DNA from: Companilactobacillus nantensis DSM 16982
GTDB taxonomy: Bacteria > Bacillota > Bacilli > Lactobacillales > Lactobacillaceae
Reading direction: 5' to 3'
Length of the DNA: 64,000 bases
Assembly: GCF_001435815.1 (NCBI RefSeq)
Contig: NZ_AZFV01000005.1
Location: 56,324 to 120,323 of the forward strand
A model generated the notes under the pieces. The model worked only from the letters and a program-made list of their open reading frames with translations. It ran no database searches and had not been told where the DNA came from. The first letter of the stretch is position 1, and the number at the start of each line of letters is the position of its first letter. The translations under genes and the position numbers were made by a program. Of this stretch, positions 57,250-64,000 are shown piece after piece.

Positions 57250-58242
57250 TTATTCTTCTTCGTAACCATTTAAATGCTTTGATTTGAAGTTCCAAGCATC
57301 GCTGATAACTTTTTCAACATCATCATACTTAGGTTGCCATTTAAGGATAGTTCTTGCCTTAGTTGAATCAGCAATCAAAGTACTTGGATCGCCAGGACGT
57401 CTAGGACCAATCTTAGCGGGAATTTCCTTGCCAGTAGCTTTTCTAGCGGCTTCCAAAATTTCTTTGTTTGAGAAACCATTTGAAGAACCAAGGTTAAAGA
57501 CATCACTGTCGTTGTCAGCACGTAAGTATTCCATAGCTAGGCGATGTGCTTCAGCTAAATCTTCAACGTGGACATAGTCACGGACATTTGTACCATCTTT
57601 AGTATCATAGTCATCACCGAAAATGGTCAATTCGTCTCGTTGACCAGCGGCTACTTGGAGTACAACTGGAATCAAGTGCGTTTCCGGGTTGTGATCTTCA
57701 CCGATTGAACCGTCTGGCTTTGCGCCACCAACATTGAAGTATCTCAAGGCAACAAACTTAATACCATAGGCAACATCACACCAGTGCATGATTTTTTCCA
57801 TAGCTAGTTTGCTTTCACCATAAGGGTTAGTTGGAACGGTTGGATCTGTTTCCTTAATCGGAATCTGTTTAGGCTCACCATATGTGGCAGCAGTTGACGA
57901 GAAGACAATGTGTTTAACGCCAAAGTTATGCATCACTTGGAGTAGAGTAATCATTCCATAAGTGTTGTTATCAAAATATTTCAGAGGGTCTTTCATTGAT
58001 TCAGGGACGATTGAAAAGGCCGCAAAGTGAATGACATCCGTGATGGTCTCATGTTGGAATAGTTTGATTAAAAACTCTTTGTCACGAACATCACCTTCGT
58101 AAAACTTAGCTTTTTCGTTAACAGCTTGGACGTGACCCGTTGATAGATTATCTGCTACAATTACGTCATAGCCAAGTTCACAAAGATGGTCAACAGTGTG
58201 GGAACCGATATAACCGGCACCACCTAAAACAAGAATGCTCAT
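57250..58242 (-). CDS. galE: UDP-glucose 4-epimerase
   Basis: Short-chain dehydrogenase of 330 residues. The NAD loop [16 protein letters not shown] is at the N-terminus. The catalytic SxnYxxxK is [13 protein letters not shown], with the upstream Ser/Thr in [19 protein letters not shown] and [13 protein letters not shown] are the sugar-binding and C-terminal motifs. It interconverts UDP-glucose and UDP-galactose for the Leloir pathway and surface polysaccharides. GGAGGTAATTTT precedes the start on the minus strand. No other gal gene is nearby, so it is probably the housekeeping copy. Confidence 0.95.
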   Translation of the reverse strand: MSILVLGGAGYIGSHTVDHLCELGYDVIVADNLSTGHVQAVNEKAKFYEGDVRDKEFLIKLFQHETITDVIHFAAFSIVPESMKDPLKYFDNNTYGMITLLQVMHNFGVKHIVFSSTAATYGEPKQIPIKETDPTVPTNPYGESKLAMEKIMHWCDVAYGIKFVALRYFNVGGAKPDGSIGEDHNPETHLIPVVLQVAAGQRDELTIFGDDYDTKDGTNVRDYVHVEDLAEAHRLAMEYLRADNDSDVFNLGSSNGFSNKEILEAARKATGKEIPAKIGPRRPGDPSTLIADSTKARTILKWQPKYDDVEKVISDAWNFKSKHLNGYEEE

Positions 58243-58399
58243 AAAATTACCTCCAGATTCGTTTATGGTTCTAATATCATAAGTCTATTATAGCTTATCT
58301 CTTTAAGATTAATTTTAGTAAACTTGGTAAACATTACAAGAAATTAAAGATTTAACTTTTTAAGACTAATGTTCTAAAATATAAATTATATTGTAATTA

Positions 58400-58577
58400 A
58401 GCATGCCGTTTCCGGTTGTGAGTGATTTTACCTGCTGTGGGACCGGTTCGAGCCAAGGTCTCGAACCTCGATTTGAACTTCGCAAAATACGCGAATTTCA
58501 AAATACGTCCAGATGTAAGGGCTAAAGCCCTAACATCACGTCACTGCTGGTTAATCACTCACAACCGGAAACTAGAT
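58400..58577 (-). repeat. Structured intergenic repeat, copy F (reverse orientation)
   Basis: Occupies much of the 470-bp gap between the divergent galE and srtA genes. The closing stem pairs 58408-58426 with 58554-58572 over 19 perfect base pairs, then ACC/GGT, GC/GC and GTG/CAC separated by T-T mismatches. Inside, in its own direction, a GATGT.AGGGC/GCCCT.ACATC hairpin (compare GGTGT/ACACC in copy D), the TTTTGAA-like/CGC hairpin, and GGTTCGAG/CTCGAACC around the conserved ACCTTGG loop. The rest of the gap is AT-rich with the srtA promoter at its right end. Confidence 0.88.
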
Positions 58578-58617
58578 TATTTCTTTCCTCCAAATTAGTT
58601 GTAAGGGTTGAAAAAGG

Positions 58618-58646
58618 TTGACAGATACTATGTCCTTATTTCTTAT
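58618..58646 (+). promoter_or_regulatory. srtA promoter
   Basis: Perfect TTGACA (58618-58623), 17-nt spacer, TCTTAT (58641-58646). Confidence 0.5.
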
Positions 58647-58715
58647 AGTCGTAGGATATTTCCCAGATTTGGGGAAGGCATTATTAAATATTTTTTGTAA
58701 ATTCATGAGAATGGA

Positions 58716-59384
58716 ATGAAAAACATGAAGAAATTCTTTTCGATTTTTGGAACTGTCCTTTTGCTTATCGTTGCGTTAGCTTTGATTTTTAATCAACCGA
58801 TTAAAGAATATGCTGTTAAACGTATTTCTAATCAAAATTTAACGACTTTAACTGCTAAAAAAGCTAAAGAAAATGCTAAGAAAAAGGGTCAATTTGATTT
58901 TAACAAGGTAAAACCCATTTCAGCTAGTCAAGTTGCCAAAGCGTCTGTTAATAATGATGCAGCTGTTGTTGGTAAGATGGCTGTTCCTTCAGTCAACTTA
59001 CGTTTGCCAATCGTTGTTGGTTTGAGTGATAATGCTTTATCAACTGGTGGTGGCACGATGAAGGAAAATGAAAAAATGGGTAAATCGAATTATGCATTGG
59101 CTGGTCACTACATGACAAATAAGGGTGCGTTATTCTCACCTTTGGAAAATGCTCAGATTGGTGATTTGGCATACATAACCGATATGAAACGTGTCTATAC
59201 TTATAAGATTTACTTCAAAAAGATTGTACCGCCAACAGCTGTTTATTTACTAGATGATGTGAAAAATCAAAGTATTTTAACATTGATAACTTGTGCTGAT
59301 GGAGGGACCAATCGTTGGGCTTTACAAGGTTCGTTGGTAAGTAGCCAACCAGCCAATAAAGGTACTTTAGCAGTCTTTGCTTAA
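58716..59384 (+). CDS. srtA: Class A sortase
   Basis: Transpeptidase of 222 residues that links LPXTG proteins to peptidoglycan. One N-terminal membrane anchor (about 5-25) is followed by the sortase barrel. The catalytic triad is visible: His131 in LAGHYM, Cys193 in LITCADGG, Arg200 in TNRWALQG. No substrate with LPXTG was seen in this window. The start may alternatively be the ATG at 58725; both have weak ribosome-binding sites. The gene is transcribed away from galE and recJ follows about 100 bp downstream. Confidence 0.95.
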   Translation: MKNMKKFFSIFGTVLLLIVALALIFNQPIKEYAVKRISNQNLTTLTAKKAKENAKKKGQFDFNKVKPISASQVAKASVNNDAAVVGKMAVPSVNLRLPIVVGLSDNALSTGGGTMKENEKMGKSNYALAGHYMTNKGALFSPLENAQIGDLAYITDMKRVYTYKIYFKKIVPPTAVYLLDDVKNQSILTLITCADGGTNRWALQGSLVSSQPANKGTLAVFA

Positions 59385-59505
59385 TGATTCCTTAAAAGAG
59401 TTTTGGAACGTCTCGTTTACGAAATTAAATTGTAAATGATATTTCAAGGCTTTTTTTTTCGGTTTGAAAATTGCTATAATTAACTAATTGTTAGTAGGTG
59501 ATGGA

Positions 59506-61815
59506 TTGACATTAATAAATTGGGAAAAGCGTAAGAATCCCACAAAAGAAGAAATAACTAAGTTTGCAAATGACAGAAATCTTAATCAAGTAGTGTCTGA
59601 ATTACTATTAGAGCGTGATATTACTGATCCATTAAAAATTCAGACATTTTTACACAGTGATGCGACCGAATTGCAAGATCCATTTGGATTGCATGATATG
59701 GACAAAGCACTTGATTTGATTGATCAGGCAGTTGAATCGGATGCTAAAATTGCCATTTATGGTGATTATGATGCTGATGGTGTGACAAGTACTTCAATTA
59801 TGAAGTTAACTTTACAAAAGTTAGGGAATAAACCTATTTTTTACATTCCAGATCGTTTTAAAGATGGCTATGGTCCTAATTTAGATCGTTATAAATTCTT
59901 AGCTGACCAAGGAATCGATTTGTTAATTACTGTTGATAATGGTGTCAGTGGGAAAGAGCAAATTAAGTATATGAAAGATCGTGGTATTAAAGTTATCGTA
60001 ACTGATCACCATGATTTACCAGAGGAATTGCCTGAAGCTGATGCTATTGTGCACCCAAGTATTCCTGGATCAGAATATGTCTGTCCTTATTTATCTGGAG
60101 CTGGCGTAGCATTTAAGATTGCCGACGCTTTGTTGGGTGAAGAAGCGATGGATTTGATTGATTTGGCTGCAATTGGGACTGTCGCTGATTCTGTGGCCTT
60201 AAAGGGTGAGAATCGGGTCATTGTGACCGAGGGCCTTAAACAGATGAAGAAGAACCATCACGTCGGTTTATCGGCATTGCTTAAAAAATGTAAAGTAAAG
60301 CTATCCGATATTAATGAAGAAGACATTGGTTTTAAGATTGCTCCTCGAATCAATGCCTTAGGACGTTTGGAAAATGCTTCTTCAGGTGTTGAATTGTTGA
60401 CGACTGGTGATGAATCATTTGCCAAAGAAATCGTTGATGAAACCGAAGATATTAATACGAGACGCCAAGGTTTAGTTCAATCAGCTTTTGATGATGCGCA
60501 AAGCCAAGTCAGCGCCCAAAAGGACCATGGAGTTTTAGTTTTAAAGGGTAACGATTGGCACCAAGGGGTACTTGGAATCGTTGCTAGTCGAGTGATGGAT
60601 CAAGAGAACAAGCCCGTTTTAGCAACCCAATTTGATGAAAATAGTGGTGTGATGAAGGGGTCTGGCCGTAGTCCGGAAGGATTTAATCTCTTTACAGCCT
60701 TGAATAAATATAATGACTTGTTCACGGCCTTTGGGGGACATGCTCAAGCTTGTGGATTCTCAATCGAGGAGACGCAACTTGATAAATTAACCGAACTATT
60801 GCAGTCAGAGCCAGCTGAACAAGGTTTTGATCCGCAAGCACCTGTTGTGAAAGATTATGATTTAGATTTGAATATTGCTGATTTGAATATGGATTTAATT
60901 AAGCAAATCAATCAGTTGGCACCATTTGGAATGGGCAATCCGAAACCAGTTATTAAGCTTAAAAACGTTTCGTTGGCTCAATCTAAAGCAATTGGTAAAG
61001 ATGGTAGTCATTTGAAGGCGATGGTAACTGACAGTAGTCGCCAAGTCGCTGCAATTGGTTTTGGGATGTTTGCTAAAGAACAAGCGACAGATACCGATAT
61101 TTGTGATGTTTATGGTGAAATTGGTGTCAACGAGTGGGCTGGTCGCAAGAATTTGCAATTGATGCTAGATGATTTCCAAGTTTCACCAGAAGCTCAAAAG
61201 ATTGCTGGATTGAAAAAGGTCTATTTGGACTATCGCAACAAACGTCTATCAACATCTATCATGGATCATTTTGACAATATCGTTTTCTTCAATGAAGTTT
61301 ATTACGAGGCAGCTAAACGTTCGAATGTGAAAGCCAAGTTGATTCGTTATGATGAAGAGTGCGACGGTAAAAATATTTTGATCTATGATCGGCCACATAA
61401 TATCGATTTATTCAAAAATTTTATTAAAGAAAATAAAACACAACATACAGCGTTATTTTTCCATACCGATTTAACGGCACGGTACTTAAAGCCCGACATG
61501 ATAAAGATGAAAACGCTCTTGAAATATTTATATAGTCATCAAAATATCACGGAAAATGGGATGGATTTGGTTGCTCAGTATTTAAATTTGCAAAAAACTG
61601 ACGTAGATTTTTATTTAAAAGTGTTTTTTGAGTTAAATTTTGTTAAAATAGTAAATGGCTTTGTTGAAAAAGCTGATGCTTCACAACAACGCGAATTGGC
61701 TGAATCTCCGACTTATTTGAAGAGATTGCAACGAAATGAAGTAGAAAAAATATTAATTGAATCCAACTTTGACGATCTCTTATCCTGGATGAGTGATTAC
61801 GATTGCCATTGTTAG
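59506..61815 (+). CDS. recJ: Single-stranded-DNA-specific exonuclease RecJ
   Basis: Protein of about 769 residues, a DHH-family 5'-3' exonuclease for recombination and repair. Motifs: [56 protein letters not shown] (DHHA1). An OB domain and a long C-terminal RecJ_C region typical of Firmicutes follow. A TTG start at 59506 is preferred (AGGTG at 59496-59500), giving [11 protein letters not shown]; an earlier TTG at 59488 lacks a site. The end overlaps the upstream region of apt, and the pair recJ-apt is conserved in Firmicutes. Confidence 0.94.
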   Translation: MTLINWEKRKNPTKEEITKFANDRNLNQVVSELLLERDITDPLKIQTFLHSDATELQDPFGLHDMDKALDLIDQAVESDAKIAIYGDYDADGVTSTSIMKLTLQKLGNKPIFYIPDRFKDGYGPNLDRYKFLADQGIDLLITVDNGVSGKEQIKYMKDRGIKVIVTDHHDLPEELPEADAIVHPSIPGSEYVCPYLSGAGVAFKIADALLGEEAMDLIDLAAIGTVADSVALKGENRVIVTEGLKQMKKNHHVGLSALLKKCKVKLSDINEEDIGFKIAPRINALGRLENASSGVELLTTGDESFAKEIVDETEDINTRRQGLVQSAFDDAQSQVSAQKDHGVLVLKGNDWHQGVLGIVASRVMDQENKPVLATQFDENSGVMKGSGRSPEGFNLFTALNKYNDLFTAFGGHAQACGFSIEETQLDKLTELLQSEPAEQGFDPQAPVVKDYDLDLNIADLNMDLIKQINQLAPFGMGNPKPVIKLKNVSLAQSKAIGKDGSHLKAMVTDSSRQVAAIGFGMFAKEQATDTDICDVYGEIGVNEWAGRKNLQLMLDDFQVSPEAQKIAGLKKVYLDYRNKRLSTSIMDHFDNIVFFNEVYYEAAKRSNVKAKLIRYDEECDGKNILIYDRPHNIDLFKNFIKENKTQHTALFFHTDLTARYLKPDMIKMKTLLKYLYSHQNITENGMDLVAQYLNLQKTDVDFYLKVFFELNFVKIVNGFVEKADASQQRELAESPTYLKRLQRNEVEKILIESNFDDLLSWMSDYDCHC

Positions 61816-61837
61816 GTTGAATGGGGAATTTAAAAAA

Positions 61838-62356
61838 ATGGATATTGATTTTAAGAAATATGTTGCTAATGTTCAAGATTTTCCAGAACCTGGTGTACTA
61901 TTTCGAGATATTTCACCATTAATGGCTGATGGTAAAGCGTACGCTGCAGCAACCGATAAGATTGTTGAATATGCTAAGAGCCGTGGTGCAGAAATGATTG
62001 CCGGACCTGAGGCACGTGGTTTTATCGTGGGATGCCCAGTTGCATATAATATGGGAATTGGTTTCGCACCTGCTCGTAAGAAGGGTAAGTTACCTCGTGA
62101 AACTGTTTCGGTTTCATATGACCTTGAATATGGTCAAGCATCACTATACATGCAAAAAGATGCGATCAAACCAGGACAAAAAGTACTAGTCGTGGACGAT
62201 TTGATGGCAACTGGTGGTACATTAGCTGCCACAATCAAGTTGATTGAAAAATTAGGCGGAATCGTTGTTGGGACTGCTTTCTTGATCGAATTAACTGATT
62301 TGCACGGTCGTGATAAAATAAAAGGGTATGACATGTTTACTCTAATGCAATATTAA
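61838..62356 (+). CDS. apt: Adenine phosphoribosyltransferase
   Basis: Protein of 172 residues that salvages adenine to AMP with [36 protein letters not shown] and the PRPP loop [16 protein letters not shown] are diagnostic. The start at 61838 follows GGGGAA at 61823-61828; a longer frame from 61793 runs inside recJ and is rejected. It complements the de novo purE-D operon elsewhere in the window. Confidence 0.96.
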   Translation: MDIDFKKYVANVQDFPEPGVLFRDISPLMADGKAYAAATDKIVEYAKSRGAEMIAGPEARGFIVGCPVAYNMGIGFAPARKKGKLPRETVSVSYDLEYGQASLYMQKDAIKPGQKVLVVDDLMATGGTLAATIKLIEKLGGIVVGTAFLIELTDLHGRDKIKGYDMFTLMQY

Positions 62357-62364
62357 TTTAAAAT

Positions 62365-62391
62365 AGGTCTGTAGATAAATTCTACAGACCT
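62365..62391. other. Perfect 11-bp hairpin between apt and tRNA-Ser
   Basis: AGGTCTGTAGA (62365-62375) pairs with TCTACAGACCT (62381-62391) around a five-base loop. It lacks a T tract on the plus strand, so it may be a weak terminator or a processing site before the tRNA, which begins 7 nt later. Confidence 0.5.
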
Positions 62392-62397
62392 TAACAT

Positions 62398-62487
62398 GGA
62401 GAGTTGGCAGAGTGGTAATGCATCGGACTCGAAATCCGACGAACCTGTTTTATAGCAGGCGCGCAGGTTCAAATCCTGTACTCTCCT
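62398..62487 (+). tRNA. tRNA-Ser (anticodon CGA)
   Basis: Class II tRNA. The acceptor arm GGAGAGT pairs with ACTCTCC (62480-62486); the anticodon stem CGGA/TCCG closes the loop CTCGAAA with anticodon CGA, reading UCG. A long variable arm (CCTGTTTTATAGCAGG) and the GGTTCAAATCC T arm are present. The discriminator base is T, and no CCA is encoded, so CCA must be added. It sits after apt and before a terminator. Confidence 0.95.
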
Positions 62488-62502
62488 TAAACATATAATT
62501 TT

Positions 62503-62530
62503 AGAACACTTTTAGGTGTTCTATTTTTTT
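62503..62530 (+). terminator. Terminator after tRNA-Ser
   Basis: AGAACAC pairs with GTGTTCT (62503-62509, 62516-62522), then A and T7. Confidence 0.85.
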
Positions 62531-62605
62531 GCTATATTTATAACCTCCTTAAATTTTGGCAAAAATAAATAAGCCTACTTGAGACTTAGATTTATTTTGT
62601 GGATA

Positions 62606-63271
62606 TTATTCGGTCATCCAATCATAAGATTCATTAACGGCGTCGTCTAATTTAGTCATCTTATCATTGAAATCTAAATAGCTACCTGTTGGATATGAAA
62701 CAAAGCTTCCTAGTTTTTTAATTCTTAGGTACGCTTTTTCATATCCCTTTGTATCATATTTACCAGTATCATTTGTTTTCATTTTATTTAAAGATTTTTT
62801 AAGCACATCAAGTTCATTGTTTGCATCTGAAATCTTAGCGGAATTGTAAGCAACAGCATCGGCAACAACTTCGTTAACATCGAAATCGTCTGAACTATCT
62901 GAATCGTCAATTTTATCGCCCCAATACTTGTATTCACTTGTGCCGACTTCTTCCATCTTTCCACCTGCACTTAAATATGTTCTTGTAAATTTTTCAGATG
63001 CAGACTTGAAATTGTTATCTTTTTGCTTATTAATTTTTTCAGTATTTGCTTCGTCACTGCTTATTTTAGTTGCTGATATTGAAATTGTTATTACACTTAA
63101 AGCTAAAAAGGATGCTGCAATTATCATACCTATTTTTCCAGTTTTGGTTGGACCTTGTTTTTTTATTATTTTTCCAACCAACCAAGTAATAAAAAAACCT
63201 ATTACAACCAGTAAAATAAGAATAAAAGCGTATACACTAATTGTTAGTAAAGTTTCCATATTTTCCCCCAT
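62606..63271 (-). CDS. Membrane-anchored extracytoplasmic protein, unknown
   Basis: Protein of 221 residues (217 if started at the second Met, METLLT). Two membrane segments (about 8-30 and 46-66) come first, followed by a hydrophilic domain rich in Lys, Asp and Ser with an acidic loop (KIDDSDSSDDFDVNE). I do not recognise a family. AAAATATGG precedes the second Met; the ribosome-binding site GGGG lies before the first. Composition and lack of neighbours suggest an accessory surface protein. It lies next to degraded genes, a sign of a variable chromosomal region. Confidence 0.6.
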   Translation of the reverse strand: MGENMETLLTISVYAFILILLVVIGFFITWLVGKIIKKQGPTKTGKIGMIIAASFLALSVITISISATKISSDEANTEKINKQKDNNFKSASEKFTRTYLSAGGKMEEVGTSEYKYWGDKIDDSDSSDDFDVNEVVADAVAYNSAKISDANNELDVLKKSLNKMKTNDTGKYDTKGYEKAYLRIKKLGSFVSYPTGSYLDFNDKMTKLDDAVNESYDWMTE

Positions 63272-63504
63272 AACGATATATTTATCATTATAAGTATATC
63301 AGAAGGGATGTTTGAAATAACGCAATGATGACATTTTCTTACTACATATTCATATTTCAAAGGAATACAGAACTGTTGAATAAACATAATATAACTAGTG
63401 AATTGAATATCATTATCCATACAATACTGTATCAATAATTCGATGCCGACTTCATTAGATTCGTTTGCAGCTCTTATTTTATCCACAATTGATTGATCAT
63501 ACAT
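63244..63504 (-). CDS. Doubtful small ORF, unknown
   Basis: Open frame of 86 residues (MYDQSIVDKIRAANESNEVGI start) overlapping the next gene's start by 28 bases. The first half looks protein-like and helical, with a CMDND patch and a later CHHC; the last 20 residues read through the promoter region of the following gene. An AAGG lies 12 nt before the start, too far to be convincing. It may be a remnant of a larger gene. No family recognised. Confidence 0.25.
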   Translation of the reverse strand: MYDQSIVDKIRAANESNEVGIELLIQYCMDNDIQFTSYIMFIQQFCIPLKYEYVVRKCHHCVISNIPSDILIMINISLWGKIWKLY

Positions 63505-63565
63505 AAAGCATTTACTTAACCTTAAAGAGAAAAAACATTACAAGATTTTTTTCGATAAAGTTTTA

Positions 63566-63862
63566 TTATAAATGTTTAACTACAACATCAGCTTCTTCAG
63601 CAGTAAATTTCCTCCATAATCTGATGTTAATTGATCCTTGATTCCCTCTGGTGACATATTCATATCTTTTTGATATGTATTAGCACTTTTTAAAGAATTG
63701 TCATTCCAGTCAGTTTTGATATTGTCAACGGCGTATTGGGTAGCCACTGGTGAAAACTTATCAGCATATTCGAAAGTTAATTGATCGAATATGCTTTTTT
63801 AATGAATCCAAATTTTTTCTTTTGGTACCATTTTCTTTTAATTTTCTGTGTTGACTTCTCAT
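63566..63862 (-). pseudogene. Degraded Ltp-type surface lipoprotein gene
   Basis: On the minus strand, translation yields FDQLTFEYADKFSPVATQYA, then VDNIKTDW, then an NSLKSANTYQKDMNMSPEGI segment, DQLTSDYGG, and after a frame change KFTAEEADVVVKHL and a stop. This is the repeating helix pattern of Ltp host-cell-surface lipoproteins (SAxxY...MSxxGIxDQLTSxYGxKFTxEEAxYAVDN). Two breaks are visible: one near 63612 between YGG and KFT, and one near the A6 run at 63796, upstream of which another frame gives LDSLKK. No signal peptide is found in this piece. The rest of the gap, 63863-64000 and 63505-63565, holds nothing I can support. Confidence 0.6.
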
Positions 63863-64000
63863 AATAATTTTCCCGTTGTTTATTTAAATATTATATCTAT
63901 TATACGGATATACGGATTTTCATAATCTATTCGGCTTTGATATATGTAAATATTTTGTCAGTAAAGAATTTTATAAATTCGCAAATTGCAAGAACAAGTT

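Overview
The window is a contiguous piece of a low-GC Gram-positive chromosome from a lactic acid bacterium of the Lactobacillaceae. The call rests on the Firmicute order rpsB-tsf-pyrH-frr-uppS-cdsA-rseP-proS-polC-rimP-nusA-ylxR-ylxQ-infB-rbfA-truB-ribF, on hrcA-grpE-dnaK-dnaJ under a CIRCE operator, on the lexA/ynzC divergon, and on an S-layer-type (SLAP-like) secreted NlpC/P60 hydrolase. A Companilactobacillus-type species is my best guess, but I cannot prove genus from sequence alone.

Layout. 1-4.5 kb: end of an intergenic structured repeat, a DMT transporter, a GAF-type methionine sulfoxide reductase, a secreted cell-wall hydrolase, a GNAT acetyltransferase and a histidine phosphatase. 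4.6-7.2 kb: serC-serA behind a leader that encodes a 24-residue peptide with three Ser codons and a set of mutually exclusive hairpins ending in a terminator. 7.3-8.8 kb: second repeat copy, then lexA divergent from ynzC-yneF with a LexA box between them. 9.0-20.5 kb: the complete IMP pathway operon purEKCSQLFMNHD, with two PurBox-like sites. 20.6-22.9 kb: two small membrane proteins, plsC, a tRNA methyltransferase and a GIY-YIG protein. 22.9-43.8 kb: translation, lipid-carrier, protease and replication housekeeping genes. 44.2-49.1 kb: heat-shock operon. 49.2-57.2 kb: an unknown membrane protein, lepA, a flavoprotein reductase, and an AraC/MFS/esterase cluster with a cre site. 57.2-62.5 kb: galE, srtA, recJ, apt, tRNA-Ser. 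62.6-64 kb: poorly conserved membrane and lipoprotein-like genes, one of them broken.

The most unusual content is outside the genes. Six copies (A 1-96 partial, B 7291-7478, C 41228-41385 reverse, D 41622-41795, E 43900-44073, F 58400-58577 reverse) belong to one family of about 160-190 bp. Each folds into a long closing stem plus three internal hairpins. Loop and junction sequences are conserved while stem sequences change on both sides together, as expected for a structured RNA or a DNA hairpin element. The second strong candidate is the serine-codon leader ahead of serCA. Others are a 113-nt hairpin element ahead of the purine operon and leader structures ahead of rpsB and rimP-nusA-infB.

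How the parts fit: purine synthesis, purine salvage (apt), serine synthesis (with a tRNA-Ser nearby) and the translation operons form the biosynthetic core. LexA, HrcA/CIRCE, PurR-type and CcpA-type sites are all visible as short operators at the expected places.
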